The notes: a model not told the origin generated them from the sequence alone. A stretch of 64,000 nt of DNA from an uncultured Sphingomonadaceae bacterium (GCA_947258815.1 CAMYJW010000030.1:620001-684000); one strand, 5' to 3'; positions 25,819-35,964 are shown, numbered from the stretch's first letter. Translations and numbers: made by a program.

Positions 25819-26199
25819 TCAGCGCTTGAGGTTCTCAAACCGGTCCAGCGGCTCAAAGTTAACATCGGAGATCGCGGTGAAAACGGGTTCAAAGAAGCAC
25901 GAGGTGTCAATGTCTTCGGAGAAGGCGTATTCGGGCCGCTTGGGAAAGGTTTCCTTCACCGTTTCCAGGAAAGCCTCGGGATCGTCGGCTTCAAAATAAT
26001 ACATCGAGAGATACTGGTATTCATTGTCTTTCTGGAACGGAAACATGTGCGGCACATCCGCCGCCTTGAAGCGCCCCAGCGGCACCAGACCGGGAATGGA
26101 CTTGTATGTCGGATAGGCGACAGTGTCATACCAGGTGTTGAAGGCTTCCTCTTTTCCTTCGACCGGATTGGTAAGTGCAAGCAGGATATGTTTCGCCAT
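25819..26199 (-). CDS. Small dimeric alpha/beta-barrel-like protein
   Basis: 126 residues. The N-terminus MAKHILLALTNPVEGKEEAFNTWYDTVAYPTY matches the first strand-helix unit of EthD/stress-responsive barrel proteins, and aromatic residues are frequent (YQYLSMYYFEAD). It is a probable substrate-handling or accessory protein whose precise role is unknown. The gene lies between two operator-like palindromes, 25730 downstream and 26407 upstream, the second shared divergently with the cytochrome-quinoprotein gene. Confidence 0.7.
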   Translation of the reverse strand: MAKHILLALTNPVEGKEEAFNTWYDTVAYPTYKSIPGLVPLGRFKAADVPHMFPFQKDNEYQYLSMYYFEADDPEAFLETVKETFPKRPEYAFSEDIDTSCFFEPVFTAISDVNFEPLDRFENLKR

Positions 26200-26406
26200 G
26201 GTGAACGCCTCTTCCGTGTTGTTTTCCTGACCAGATTGACAGTTTTTGGATCAGCCGACAACAGGGTTTTGAGGCCGGAACGGAAAATCCGAAGCGACGC
26301 CAGCGAACTGCGCGGCTTACGTTTCATTCGCGCCTCTGCTCTGCAGAAACCCGCAACGCCGAAGCAAAAAACCTGTTGTAAGGCCGGATAACCCGCTGTA
26401 CGCTTA

Positions 26407-26422
26407 TTGATCAAATGGTCAA
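26407..26422. promoter_or_regulatory. Operator-like palindrome TTGATCAAATGGTCAA
   Basis: A 16-base imperfect palindrome related to the GACCAnnTGGTC set. It lies 43 bases upstream of the plus-strand cytochrome c-quinoprotein start and 207 bases upstream of the minus-strand barrel protein. Confidence 0.55.
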
Positions 26423-26465
26423 TTTGAATTGACGCGATCGAACGTCACGGAACCGGGATGACAGG

Positions 26466-28595
26466 ATGACAGGCATAAGTATCGGAAACGCGGCATCTCG
26501 ATGCGTGGCGGAATTGCAGGCAAACCGCGTGGCAGCAGCCTTGATCGGCGCGCTGGCGCTGCTGGCCGGCCAGCCCGCGCAGGCAAGCGCAGACGGCAAA
26601 ACCCTGTATCAGAACCACTGCGCATCCTGCCATGGCGAGACACTGAGAGGAACATTCGGACCTCCGCTCAAAGGCGATGCATTCCGGGCAAAGTGGCAGA
26701 ACGGTTCCCAACTGCGCGCCAATATCGCCGAAACGATGCCCCCGGCAAACGCCGGCGCCCTGCCCGCAGCAGAGTACGACGCAATCACGAATTATGTTCT
26801 GAAAGCAAACGGGCTGGCGCACCTTGGCCTCGCTGCAGGCTCGCAATCACCGCCCGAACCTGCAAACGCAAGCACCACCAAGCTGGAATCGGGCGGCACA
26901 ACCGCAGCGGTTACGAACCATGATGCCGCCTACGAGGCAGCAATGGCACAACTGCGCGCGCGCCTCGACACACTGACGCCGGTCAGCAAGGCGCAGCTTC
27001 TCGATCCGCCGGCGGGCGATTGGCTACACTGGCGGCGCACATATGACGCGCAAGGTTTCAGCCCGCTCGATCAGATCAACCGGGATAATGCCGCATCGCT
27101 AACGATGGTGTGGAGCACGATCCTGCCCACCGGCACCAATGCGATCACCCCGCTGGCGCGCGATGGCGTGATCTTCATCAACAGCAACGGAACCGTGCAG
27201 GCGATCGACGGCAGTACCGGCAATGTGCTGTGGACGTTTGAACGCGACGCGACGGTTTCGCCCATGGGCGCGCCCGTCACGCAGCCGCGCGGACTGGCAA
27301 TGTATCGCCAGTCGCTGATCGTGCCCACGGTCGATAGCCATCTGATCGCGCTTGATATCAAGACCGGGAAAATGCTCTGGGATCATGCGATTACCGGCGG
27401 GCGCAAGACACTTCGGATCACCGCGCCGCCGCTTGTGGTCAAAGACAAGATCATTCAGGGCATGGCAGGCTGCGCCGGAACGGGCGAGCCGGGCGGATGC
27501 TTCGTTATCGCGCTCGATGCGCGGACCGGCAAGGAACTGTGGCGGTTCAAAACCATTGCCCAGCAAGGCGAACCGGATGGAGACAGCTGGAACGGCGCAC
27601 CCAATGAAAAGCGCTTCGGATCGTCGATCTGGGCAGGGCCAAGCTACGATCCGCAATCCGATCTCGTCTATGTCGGCACCGGGCAGACATATCACATCGC
27701 CCCGCTGATGAACGGCGCGAAACGCGGTCCTGAAAACGCGGGGCTCTACACCGATTCAACCCTTGCGCTCGATCCCGACACCGGCAGACTTGCCTGGCAC
27801 TTTCAGCACATGACGCGCGATGTGTGGGACATGGACTGGTCCTTCGAACGCACGGTCGCGTCCTTGCCGGTGAACGGCAAACCACGGCGCGTGGTGATGA
27901 CGATGGGCAAACAGGCCATTCTTGACGTGCTGGATGCGCGAACCGGGAAATACCTGTTCTCTCACGATCTGGGCCTGCAGGACCTGATCACCGCGATTGA
28001 CCCGGAAACCGGCTTCAAAACCAGCGATCCGGCGCTTGAGCCCGATCCCGAAAAGCCGGTCTTCATGTGCCCGTTCGCCACCGGGTTCCGCAACTGGCCA
28101 CCCGCCGCGTTCGATCCGACAACCAGCATGTTCTACACCGGCATCAGCGATTCGTGCATGGAGTTTTCATGGACGCCGGGCGAGGATTTTGACATCACCT
28201 ATGGCCTGAGAGCGCGGCCCGACAGCGATGGCAATTATGGCGGCGTTTCCGCGATTGATCTGAACACCAACCGTCCTGCCTGGAGCCGGCGCGTGCGCGC
28301 AAGTGCAACAAGCGCGGTTCTGGCCACCGGCGGCGGTGTGCTGTTCGAAGGCGACCGCGATCGCAATTTCCGCGCTCTGGACAGCGCCACCGGCGAACCG
28401 CTGTGGAGCACGCGGCTCCCCATCCTTGCCAGCGCCACGCCGATCACTTTCACCGCCAATGGCCGTCAGTTTGTCGCCGTCACGGCAGGCGGGGGCAATG
28501 CTAACGACGTTACCACCCAAAGCCTGACGCCGGAGATCACACCTTCAAAACCGGGGACGATCCTGTTCGTGTTCGCCGTGCCGGAAGACAACTGA
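26466..28595 (+). CDS. Quinohemoprotein: N-terminal cytochrome c domain fused to PQQ-type beta-propeller dehydrogenase
   Basis: 709 residues. A signal-peptide-like segment ends near QPAQASA. A cytochrome c domain follows with CASCH heme attachment (about residues 55-59) and a candidate axial methionine in ETMPP. Then comes a PQQ propeller with WLHWRRTYDAQGFSPLDQI, several WxF/WxHF blade motifs and RDVWDMDWSFER. Known quinohemoprotein alcohol dehydrogenases carry the cytochrome at the C-terminus, so this order is reversed. It should oxidise an alcohol in the periplasm and pass electrons from PQQ to the attached heme. GMAGCAGTGEPGGC offers a possible disulfide pair. Confidence 0.85.
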   Translation: MTGISIGNAASRCVAELQANRVAAALIGALALLAGQPAQASADGKTLYQNHCASCHGETLRGTFGPPLKGDAFRAKWQNGSQLRANIAETMPPANAGALPAAEYDAITNYVLKANGLAHLGLAAGSQSPPEPANASTTKLESGGTTAAVTNHDAAYEAAMAQLRARLDTLTPVSKAQLLDPPAGDWLHWRRTYDAQGFSPLDQINRDNAASLTMVWSTILPTGTNAITPLARDGVIFINSNGTVQAIDGSTGNVLWTFERDATVSPMGAPVTQPRGLAMYRQSLIVPTVDSHLIALDIKTGKMLWDHAITGGRKTLRITAPPLVVKDKIIQGMAGCAGTGEPGGCFVIALDARTGKELWRFKTIAQQGEPDGDSWNGAPNEKRFGSSIWAGPSYDPQSDLVYVGTGQTYHIAPLMNGAKRGPENAGLYTDSTLALDPDTGRLAWHFQHMTRDVWDMDWSFERTVASLPVNGKPRRVVMTMGKQAILDVLDARTGKYLFSHDLGLQDLITAIDPETGFKTSDPALEPDPEKPVFMCPFATGFRNWPPAAFDPTTSMFYTGISDSCMEFSWTPGEDFDITYGLRARPDSDGNYGGVSAIDLNTNRPAWSRRVRASATSAVLATGGGVLFEGDRDRNFRALDSATGEPLWSTRLPILASATPITFTANGRQFVAVTAGGGNANDVTTQSLTPEITPSKPGTILFVFAVPEDN

Positions 28596-28679
28596 CGCGC
28601 AACAACAGAGCGCTCGCCCCACCTGCCCGCTGCTGGCAGCGCCGGACAAAAACTGCGCCCCCAGACGGGAAAGCGCAGC

Positions 28680-29075
28680 TCAGCCCAGCGCTTCCAGCCG
28701 TTCCCAGACAGCGGCAAAAGCGGGACTGTCAAAGTATTCGTCAATCCGGGTGATCTTGCCATCGGCCACCTTGATAACAAGGCAGGCGTGCAGATCGGGC
28801 ATCGGCTTGCCATCGTCAAACGTGCCGGTCAGGCGGTGCTGCTGCACCACGCCGCCTTCGATATCGTGACGGCGGATATCCTTGTATTCGAGTTGCGACG
28901 AAACCGCGAAAACGCCAGTCAGCAGCCCGACGTTTTCGTCTTTCGACTGGCCTGCATTCGTCATCGCGTGCCACACGACAATATCATCGTCATACAGCGA
29001 ACGGACGGCATCGGCATCGCGACCGGCAATGGCCGCGCCCAGTTTATCGGCAATTTCGCGTGCTTCTTGTGACAT
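28680..29075 (-). CDS. SnoaL/NTF2-like protein
   Basis: 131-residue cone-fold protein with the typical start AREIADKLGAAIAGRDADAVRSLYDDDIVVWHAMTNAGQSK, middle LTGTFDDGKPMPDLHACLVIKVADGKI, and terminus RIDEYFDSPAFAAVWERL. SnoaL-like proteins act as isomerases, dehydratases or cyclases, or as small subunits. GGAGAGGG precedes the ATG. The gene is 42 bases downstream of the flavin monooxygenase, so it probably transforms that enzyme's product. Confidence 0.82.
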   Translation of the reverse strand: MSQEAREIADKLGAAIAGRDADAVRSLYDDDIVVWHAMTNAGQSKDENVGLLTGVFAVSSQLEYKDIRRHDIEGGVVQQHRLTGTFDDGKPMPDLHACLVIKVADGKITRIDEYFDSPAFAAVWERLEALG

Positions 29076-29117
29076 TTCCCTCTCCTTGTCGTGCGTGCTC
29101 GCGTCTCGTGACGATGG

Positions 29118-30731
29118 CTAGCCGCCGCTGACCAGCGCCAGCATCGCCTTGCAGTCCGCCGGCAAGGCATCGCCGCGCCACGCGACATGCTGATCCGGGC
29201 GCACCAGCACCAGATTACGTTCATAAACGGTGCGCAGTTCGGGCTGGCCGATCCGCAGGATTTCAAGCGGGATCGCAAGCGCATCGGCTGCGGCCTCGAT
29301 CGCGGCAGTATCGGTGTCGTCCAGCACCAGCAGCGTGAAATACAGCCCAAGTTTATCGTGGATCGGCGCGCCATCGGCCAGAAACACATGCGGGAGACGC
29401 GCGCCCGGCCAGGTGTTGGGCCGATACGTCAGCGGATCGACAGGCGGTGCGCCCTGTTCGTGAGCGATGGCCGGGGACTCATCATAGCGATAGCCATATT
29501 CCACACCCCAGCTTTCGTTTTCCGCATTGCCAAGCGCGGCGATGGCGCGCGCAAGGTCTGCCCGGCGCGCATCGCCTTGCGGGCCTTCCTCAAGCAGATC
29601 GCCCGCTTCGGCATATAGTTCACTAATCTGGCCGCGCACGCCCATGTGACGGCGCGAGGCTTCAAGGTGCCACCACGCGGTGGTGCGCCGTTCGGCATCG
29701 TAGGCATCGAGCAGGCGATCGCCGCCCCAACCCTGCACCCGTGCCGCAAGCACCCATGAAAGCGCCGCCGCATCGGCGATGCCACTGTTCATCCCATAGC
29801 CGCCGGTAGGAATGAACTGGTGCGCCGCATCGCCCGCCAGAAGCGCGCTGTTCTCACGATATCGTTCAGCAACGACGAAATGCGCGAACCACGGATTGGC
29901 CTGCAGAATTTCATAATCAAAATGCGTGCCGATCCAGCTTTCCAGAACGCCTTGCGGGGTCATTTCTTCCGGGTTCATCCCCGGCAGCAGCCAGGCTTGC
30001 AGCGTAAAAATATCGTGATCGTTCTGCGCTATGATCGTGCCCGCGCCGTTCTGGAGGTGATAAACCGGGCCCCAGCGCTGCATCAGATCGCGGTCGTCCG
30101 TGCGGAAATGCACCATGAACGCGCCCGCGACATTCTCTTCACCATCAAGCTCGATACCCAGCCGCCGCCGCACGCGGCTGCCGCCACCATCGCACCCGGC
30201 CAGAAAACGACAGCTGACCTCGATCGCCTCTTCGGTATCGGAATGGACGATGCGCGCGACGACGCCCTGTTCGCTGTTTTCCAGAAGCGCATCGAAACGG
30301 TGATTGAAACGCACATCAATCAGCGGGTTTTCATCTATCGCGCGCTTCAGAACCGGCTCGATCTCCACCTGGCTGACGCGAAGCGGTGCCTGCGCGCCCT
30401 GGCTGCCATCGTTCCGTTCACGAATGATCCGCGTTTTCTCTTCGGCGGAGGGATAGTGAAAACGGTGAAGATCGTGCCCCACCATGTTGGTCACCCACAG
30501 GATGTCGAATGCATTTTCGCGCGGTACGCCCGCATCGCGCAGCTTCTCGTCGATTCCCAGCCGGTGAAACAGTTCCATGCTGCGGCCATTGGTCAGGTCC
30601 ATCTTGGGATGACGCGTCGTCTCGGGATTACGCTCGACAAGCAGCGAACGCACACCATACCGCGCAAGGTTAAGCGCCAAAGTCATCCCCACCGGGCCGC
30701 CGCCTGCAATCAATATCGGGGTCTCTTCCAC
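29118..30731 (-). CDS. FAD-dependent aromatic-ring hydroxylase (PHBH/MhpA type)
   Basis: 537 residues, within the range of phenol-type class A flavin monooxygenases. Motifs in order are ILIAGGGPVGMTLALNLARYG (dinucleotide binding, spread over the first 25 residues), CDGGGSRVRRRLG (DG motif) and LLAGDAAHQFIPTGGYGMNSGIADA (GD motif). A C-terminal thioredoxin-like extension is typical of this subfamily. It hydroxylates a phenolic ring with NAD(P)H and O2. The start is GTG at 30731 with AGAGGA 8 bases upstream. A perfect GACCATATGGTC palindrome sits 71 bases upstream, so this gene with the NTF2-like gene forms a regulated operon. Confidence 0.9.
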   Translation of the reverse strand: MEETPILIAGGGPVGMTLALNLARYGVRSLLVERNPETTRHPKMDLTNGRSMELFHRLGIDEKLRDAGVPRENAFDILWVTNMVGHDLHRFHYPSAEEKTRIIRERNDGSQGAQAPLRVSQVEIEPVLKRAIDENPLIDVRFNHRFDALLENSEQGVVARIVHSDTEEAIEVSCRFLAGCDGGGSRVRRRLGIELDGEENVAGAFMVHFRTDDRDLMQRWGPVYHLQNGAGTIIAQNDHDIFTLQAWLLPGMNPEEMTPQGVLESWIGTHFDYEILQANPWFAHFVVAERYRENSALLAGDAAHQFIPTGGYGMNSGIADAAALSWVLAARVQGWGGDRLLDAYDAERRTTAWWHLEASRRHMGVRGQISELYAEAGDLLEEGPQGDARRADLARAIAALGNAENESWGVEYGYRYDESPAIAHEQGAPPVDPLTYRPNTWPGARLPHVFLADGAPIHDKLGLYFTLLVLDDTDTAAIEAAADALAIPLEILRIGQPELRTVYERNLVLVRPDQHVAWRGDALPADCKAMLALVSGG

Positions 30732-30801
30732 GCACCATCCTCTGTGTTGACCGCTGACCGCGCCGAGGCCGAAAGGCGGCGGTCAGCCAGCTAAATACTT
30801 A

Positions 30802-30813
30802 GACCATATGGTC
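30802..30813. promoter_or_regulatory. Operator palindrome GACCATATGGTC
   Basis: A perfect 12-base palindrome upstream of the flavin monooxygenase gene, embedded in AT-rich sequence. It is the cleanest copy of the shared motif. Confidence 0.65.
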
Positions 30814-30895
30814 AGGTCTAATTGCGTGATCGTACAGGCGAAGTCAACCTGAGGCGCGGCAGGAAATCAATTGCTTTTCAGGGGTACGGGCCAGT

Positions 30896-32221
30896 TCAGG
30901 TAAGCAGGCCGAACGGCTCTTCAATCAGCGCCCTGAAGGCCTGCATCAGTTCCGCACCGTCAGCCCCGTCAATTACGCGATGATCGAAACCGCCCGTCGC
31001 GCTCATCATCGTGGCGATCGACAGCACGTCTTCGCTGACATGCGCGTGTTTTTCTCCCGCGCCAACGGCCATGATCATCGCCTGGGGAGGATTGATCACC
31101 GCATCGAACTGCCTGATGCCAAACATGCCCATGTTGGAGAGGCTGGCTGTGCCGCCCTGATACTCATGCGGCTGCAGCCGCCCGGTTTGCGCGCGCGCGG
31201 CCATATCCTTCATTTCCGCCGAAATGGCCGAAACCGCTTTCGATCCGGCATCGGCAACGATCGGCGTGATCAGCCCGTTGGGAACGGACACGGCGACTGA
31301 GATATCCGCACGGCTGAAGGACAGCAGCCGATCGCCCGCGAACTGAACGTTGCAACTGTGCACATCATGCAACGCCCGCGCCAGAGCCTTGATCATCAGA
31401 TCGTTGACGGACAGTTTCACCCCTTTTGGTGCAAGGTCCGCGTTGATCTCGGCCCGCAGCTTCAGCAGGGCATCAAGGCGAATATCCACGGTCAGGTAAA
31501 TATGGGGCACTTGCTGTTTGCTCTCGGTCAGGCGGCGGGCGATGACCTTGCGCATGCTCGACAGTGCCGTAACCTCATGCGGAATGGCTATGTCCTGCAC
31601 CTGAGCATCCGCGACCGGATCGGCAAGCGGCATCACGATTTCGGAATCAGCGGCAACGGGCAGACCGGCAGGAGAATCTGGCTGCAACGGCGCAAGCCCG
31701 GCGGACATGGCCACGTCCGCCTTTGTGATGCGCCCCCCTGCCCCGGAACCGCTGATGCCGGAAAGATCGACACCGGTTGCCGCGGCGATCCGCCTTGCCA
31801 GCGTGGTCGCCAGAACTGCATCGTTCGATGGTGGTGGAGGCGATATTTGCGAGGCGCGCGCGCGCAACGATTGCGCAGACGATGGAGCGGTTGACGGCAA
31901 GTCCTCAGGCGGAGCTGAGGCAGCCTCCCCCGAACCTGCCCCCACAGCGGCGTCCGGCGCGTCTTCTCTTTCATCTTCTCCTTCAAGCGCAAGCGTGGCG
32001 ATTACCGTGCCGACTTTCACGCCTTCGGTTCCGCCCGGTATGGCAATCGCGGCGACAATACCCTCGTCGATCGCTTCAAACTCCATCGTCGCCTTGTCGG
32101 TTTCGATCTCGGCCAGAATCTCGCCGGACGCCACGCGATCACCGGCCTGCACCAACCAGCGCGCCAGCTTTCCCTCTTCCATCGTTGGCGAGAGCGCCGG
32201 CATCTTCAGATCTATGGGCAT
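30896..32221 (-). CDS. 2-oxoacid dehydrogenase complex E2 (dihydrolipoamide acyltransferase)
   Basis: 441 residues with a full E2 domain order. The lipoyl domain (1-75) carries the [11 protein letters not shown] lipoylation Lys43. A Pro/Ala/Ser-rich linker follows, then the peripheral subunit-binding domain (about 150-190, [20 protein letters not shown]), and the C-terminal catalytic domain with [15 protein letters not shown]. The ATG at 32221 is chosen because the upstream extension is not lipoyl sequence; it lies 4 bases after the E1 stop. E2 and E1 are therefore one operon. No E3 gene is nearby, so it must use the cell's general lipoamide dehydrogenase. Confidence 0.93.
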   Translation of the reverse strand: MPIDLKMPALSPTMEEGKLARWLVQAGDRVASGEILAEIETDKATMEFEAIDEGIVAAIAIPGGTEGVKVGTVIATLALEGEDEREDAPDAAVGAGSGEAASAPPEDLPSTAPSSAQSLRARASQISPPPPSNDAVLATTLARRIAAATGVDLSGISGSGAGGRITKADVAMSAGLAPLQPDSPAGLPVAADSEIVMPLADPVADAQVQDIAIPHEVTALSSMRKVIARRLTESKQQVPHIYLTVDIRLDALLKLRAEINADLAPKGVKLSVNDLMIKALARALHDVHSCNVQFAGDRLLSFSRADISVAVSVPNGLITPIVADAGSKAVSAISAEMKDMAARAQTGRLQPHEYQGGTASLSNMGMFGIRQFDAVINPPQAMIMAVGAGEKHAHVSEDVLSIATMMSATGGFDHRVIDGADGAELMQAFRALIEEPFGLLT

Positions 32222-32225
32222 GTGT

Positions 32226-34565
32226 TCAGCTTTCCAGAAACAGTTCGGCGGTCGCTTCGATGATCGCATCGCTGCCAAGCCGATATTCGCGATAAAGATC
32301 AGGCAGGTCGCCGGTCTGGCCAAAGCGATCGACCCCCAGCGGGCTGACTTTCTGGCCGCGCACGCCGCCCAGCCATGAAAGCGCCGCCGGCGCGGCATCA
32401 AGGATCGTCACCAACCCTGCATGAGCGGGCAACCGGCGCAGCAAACGTTCAATATGCGAAGGCGCCGCGCCCTTGCCGTTCCAGCGCGCGGCTTTCGCGG
32501 CTGACCATTCGCGGTGCAGCAAGTCAGGCGATGTAACGTTCAGCAGGCCGATGCCGGGAAGATCGTCGCGCAGCCCCTCCCAAGCGGCAAGCGCTTCGGG
32601 CGCGATCGCCCCGGAGAAAACGATCGCGGCCTCGCTGTCAGGCCCCGGCTCCTTAAGCCAGTACCCGCCTTTGAGCGCATCGTCGGCCCACCCGTCATCC
32701 GCGCGCTCAATCTGCTGTAAAGTGCGCGTGGACAGCCGCAAGTAAACCGAGCCGCCATCGTCGGCCTGCATATGTTCGAACGCCCAGCGCATGATAACCG
32801 CCAGTTCATCGGCATAAGCGGGCTCAAAATGCGTCAGCCCCGGCTGCCCCAGCGCGATCAGCGGCGGATTGATCGACTGGTGCGCGCCACCTTCCGGCCC
32901 AAGCGTCAGCCCCGATGGCGTTGCCACCAGCAGGAACCGCGCGTTCTGATAACACCCGTAGTTCAGCGCATCGAGGCCGCGGGCGATGAACGGATCATAG
33001 ACGGTTCCGATCGGCATCAGCCGCTGCGCGAACAACGGCCCGGAAAGGCCAAGCGCCGCCAGCATCAGGAACAGATTGTTCTCTGCAATTCCCAGCTCGA
33101 TGTGTTGTCCGGCCTCGTGGCCTTCCCATTTCTGGGCTGACGGGATTTTGGCACCCGCGAAAATATCTTCCAGATGCTGCCGTCTGAACAGGCCGCGCTG
33201 ATTCACGAATGCGCCAAGATTGGTTGAAACGGTGACATCGGGCGATGTCGTCACCAGTCGATCCGCCAGCGGCACGCCGGATTTGGCAAGCTCAAGCAAA
33301 ATCTTGCCAAATGCCGTCTGGGTTGCCTGCATCGCGTCTTCGGGAACCGGCAGCGTTGCGGGAACCGGCGTTGGCGCTACCTGCGCCGCGCCATGATCGA
33401 GCACGTCTTTCACAGGTGCGATAAACGCCTTGAGATCGGCGGTGGCATTCGCGCCGAGAGCGGCAAATGGCTCCCATTCCTCACCTTCGGCAATGCCCAT
33501 CGAATCGCGCAAAGCCTCGATCTGCGTGGGGTTCATCAGCCCGGCGTGATTATCCTTGTGTCCGGCAAACGGCAGGCCAAAACCTTTCACCGTATAGGCG
33601 ATGAACACGGTTGGCCGTTCGTCATCGGCTTCGGCAAACGCATCGAGCAAGGTTTCAACGCAATGGCCGCCAAGGTTGGTCATCAAGGATGCCAGATCGG
33701 GATCGGCAAACCCGTCTATCAGTTTCAACGCCTGCTTGTTGCCGGCCAGATCGGCGTGAAGTCGCTCTCGCCATGCCGCGCCGCCCTGATATGTAAGCGC
33801 GGCAAATTCCGCATTGGGGCACTGATCGATCCAGTCCGCAATGGCCTTCCCGCCCGGCCGCGCGAATGCCGCTCTCTGGCGCTTGCCATGTTTAAGCGTC
33901 AGCACGCGCCAGCCGCATGTCTCGAAGATATCGTCAAACCGGCGAAACATGCGATCCGCCGTGGTGCTGTCCAGCGATTGGCGATTGTAATCGACAATCC
34001 ACCAGCAGTTGCGGATGTCATGCTTGAAACCTTCGATCAGGCATTCATAGATGTTGCCTTCATCCAGTTCCGCATCGCCCATCAGCGCGATCATCCGGCC
34101 CGCATCGCTTTCATTAAGCTGGCCATGCGCGACGAGATAATCCTGAACCAGGCTGGCAAACGCGGTGATCGCGACGCCAAGCCCCACCGAACCGGTCGAA
34201 AAATCAACGGGTATCTTATCCTTGGTGCGCGAAGGATAACTTTGCGCACCGCCAAGCCCGCGAAACTGCTCCAGCTGCTCGCGAGTCTGGTTTTCCAGCA
34301 TGTAGTGAATTGCATGGAGCACCGGCCCGGCATGCGGCTTCACCGCAACCTTGTCCTGCGCGCGCAAGGCACCGAAATAGAGCGCTGCCATGATGGTGGT
34401 GATCGACGCGCAACTCGCCTGATGTCCGCCAACTTTAAGCCCATCGCGGCTTTCGCGGATATTGTTGGCGTTGTGGACGATCCACGATGAAAGCCATCGC
34501 AATCTGGAATCGATAGTTTCGATCTGGCGGATCTTGTCCGTCTTGTCTTCAGTCACGTCCAGCAT
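32226..34565 (-). CDS. Homodimeric E1 component of a 2-oxoacid dehydrogenase (pyruvate dehydrogenase AceE-like)
   Basis: 779 residues, about 100 shorter than typical AceE. The thiamine diphosphate motif is seen as [14 protein letters not shown] with [14 protein letters not shown] following, in the transketolase-type N-terminal domain; central and C-terminal transketolase-like domains follow. It decarboxylates a 2-oxoacid and passes the acyl group to the E2 lipoyl domain. ATG at 34565 is preferred over the longer frame. A nested inverted repeat lies 78 bases upstream at 34643-34690. Pyruvate from ring cleavage is the obvious substrate, but a larger 2-oxoacid from meta-cleavage is possible. The complex lies in a catabolic cluster, which is unusual. 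Confidence 0.9.
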   Translation of the reverse strand: MLDVTEDKTDKIRQIETIDSRLRWLSSWIVHNANNIRESRDGLKVGGHQASCASITTIMAALYFGALRAQDKVAVKPHAGPVLHAIHYMLENQTREQLEQFRGLGGAQSYPSRTKDKIPVDFSTGSVGLGVAITAFASLVQDYLVAHGQLNESDAGRMIALMGDAELDEGNIYECLIEGFKHDIRNCWWIVDYNRQSLDSTTADRMFRRFDDIFETCGWRVLTLKHGKRQRAAFARPGGKAIADWIDQCPNAEFAALTYQGGAAWRERLHADLAGNKQALKLIDGFADPDLASLMTNLGGHCVETLLDAFAEADDERPTVFIAYTVKGFGLPFAGHKDNHAGLMNPTQIEALRDSMGIAEGEEWEPFAALGANATADLKAFIAPVKDVLDHGAAQVAPTPVPATLPVPEDAMQATQTAFGKILLELAKSGVPLADRLVTTSPDVTVSTNLGAFVNQRGLFRRQHLEDIFAGAKIPSAQKWEGHEAGQHIELGIAENNLFLMLAALGLSGPLFAQRLMPIGTVYDPFIARGLDALNYGCYQNARFLLVATPSGLTLGPEGGAHQSINPPLIALGQPGLTHFEPAYADELAVIMRWAFEHMQADDGGSVYLRLSTRTLQQIERADDGWADDALKGGYWLKEPGPDSEAAIVFSGAIAPEALAAWEGLRDDLPGIGLLNVTSPDLLHREWSAAKAARWNGKGAAPSHIERLLRRLPAHAGLVTILDAAPAALSWLGGVRGQKVSPLGVDRFGQTGDLPDLYREYRLGSDAIIEATAELFLES

Positions 34566-34642
34566 GGCAGGCCTCCTGAAACGCGGTTCTAATCGCGAAC
34601 CCGGGGGCATGTCCTTGCAATATCAGCCAATGGAAGTTCAGG

Positions 34643-34690
34643 TTTTGGCATAATCTGCCAAAAAAAGCGTAATAGGAGCCTGATTATGCC
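34643..34690. promoter_or_regulatory. Nested inverted repeats upstream of E1
   Basis: TTTTGGCA-N5-TGCCAAAA (34643-34663) is a perfect palindrome with 8-base arms. The GGCATAATC at 34647-34655 recurs inverted as GATTATGCC at 34682-34690. Together they look like a two-site operator in front of the E1-E2 operon. Confidence 0.55.
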
Positions 34691-34736
34691 GGTAATGCAG
34701 CCTGTGCCGCTCAAACGCCGAACCTGGGCATGAGAC

Positions 34737-35459
34737 TTATCGCAAGTCCGACGCCGCCAGCAGCTTCTCGCCAAACATGTTGGACCATTGCTCGGGTGTC
34801 AGCACTGCGTGCTTCTGAAGGTATTCTGGCGGAACGGCAGTGTCCTTGCCTGCCACCGCCGCCTGAACCGCAGGCCGCGCGCCCACCCGCTCGACCCAGT
34901 CGGCCATCGCCGGGAACTGCGTGATATCAATATCGATCAACGCCGCCCCGCCAACCCATGGCCAGGTGGCCATATCGGCAATCGAATATTCACCTGCCAG
35001 ATAGTCCGCCTGCGCCAGCCGGTATTCAAGAACCTTGAGCAGCCGCAGCGCCTCGTTCGCATAGCGCGTCTTGCCATAGTCCTGCCCATCGGGCGCATAG
35101 CGCAGGAAGTGATGCGCCTGCCCGTGCATCGGGCCAAGCCCGGCCATCTGCCAGAACAGCCATTGCTGCGCGACGGCCCTGTCACGCGGACCGGCGGGCA
35201 AAAATCTCCCCGACTTTTCAGCGAGATAAAGCAGAATAGCCCCGGTTTCGAAAACCGGCAGCGGATCGCCACCACCCGCCGGATCGTGATCGATTATCGC
35301 GGGCAGTTTGTTGTTGGGGTTAATCCGCTTGAACGCGGCTGTGAGGTGCTCACCTTCAAACAGGCCATAATTGATGACGCGATAGTCCAGCCCCAGTTCC
35401 TGAAGCATGATGGCGATTTTCATGCCATTGGCCGTCGCCACATAGTGCAGGTCGATCAT
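34737..35459 (-). CDS. Glutathione S-transferase family protein (YghU/Ure2-like)
   Basis: 240 residues. The thioredoxin-like N-terminal domain shows MIDLHYVATANGMKIAIMLQELGLDYRV and NPNNKLPAIID, with the cis-Pro region and VFETGAILLYLAE for glutathione binding. The helical C-terminal domain contains YSIADMATWPWV. Such enzymes catalyse glutathione conjugation, isomerisation (maleylpyruvate/maleylacetoacetate type) or ether cleavage in aromatic catabolism. It is the third gene of a VOC-NTF2-GST run, with gaps of 13 and 51 bases, and probably handles a product of the VOC enzyme. Confidence 0.9.
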   Translation of the reverse strand: MIDLHYVATANGMKIAIMLQELGLDYRVINYGLFEGEHLTAAFKRINPNNKLPAIIDHDPAGGGDPLPVFETGAILLYLAEKSGRFLPAGPRDRAVAQQWLFWQMAGLGPMHGQAHHFLRYAPDGQDYGKTRYANEALRLLKVLEYRLAQADYLAGEYSIADMATWPWVGGAALIDIDITQFPAMADWVERVGARPAVQAAVAGKDTAVPPEYLQKHAVLTPEQWSNMFGEKLLAASDLR

Positions 35460-35510
35460 TGCGTTTTCCTTCCGGGGTGGACGACCCGTTTCCCGACAGG
35501 ACAGCCGGGG

Positions 35511-35951
35511 TCAGGCGGGCGCGGACCTGTTGAATATCGGCAGAACAGTGCGTTCGCGGATCTTCCAGTCACCATCTTCGTTGACGAGAATCTCAACGAT
35601 ATCGGCAACCGTTGCCGGGATCGTATCGCGAACCTCGCTGTCAGATCGAAACAGCGTCAGCAGCGAATCACAGGCAACCGTTCCGTCATCGTTTGCCGTC
35701 ATGCAGATATTGCTCAGCACATGGCGCGTGGTGACGTTGCTTTGCGCCTGCCGCGCCTGCATCGCTCCGGGAATGGCATCGCCTTCGATCGTGCCCGGAC
35801 TGGGTGAGCCGGGGCCGAAGGTTATGCGCGCGTTCGCCGAAAACAGCGCCGCAGTTTCCGCAGCCCTGCCGCGATCGACAAGCCAGTAGAAACGGTGAAT
35901 GACGTTCTCGATCGCCTGCCGGTCGTGGGCGGAAACATTTGCCTTATCCAT
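35511..35951 (-). CDS. SnoaL-like NTF2-fold protein
   Basis: 146 residues. AIENVIHRFYWLVDRGRAAETAALFSANARITFGPG is the typical cone-fold start. The ATG at 35951 gives a normal-sized family member; the longer frame upstream reads through the neighbouring VOC gene in another phase. It lies 13 bases downstream of the VOC gene and 51 upstream of the GST gene, so it is co-transcribed. A ring-cleavage-product isomerase or lactonising function is possible, but no catalytic residue pair can be assigned. Confidence 0.78.
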   Translation of the reverse strand: MDKANVSAHDRQAIENVIHRFYWLVDRGRAAETAALFSANARITFGPGSPSPGTIEGDAIPGAMQARQAQSNVTTRHVLSNICMTANDDGTVACDSLLTLFRSDSEVRDTIPATVADIVEILVNEDGDWKIRERTVLPIFNRSAPA

Positions 35952-35964
35952 AGGAAATTCCCGG

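Noticed and set aside
33393..34490. Plus-strand frame opposite E1
   Set aside because: Shadow frame; E1 strand has clear thiamine-binding motifs.
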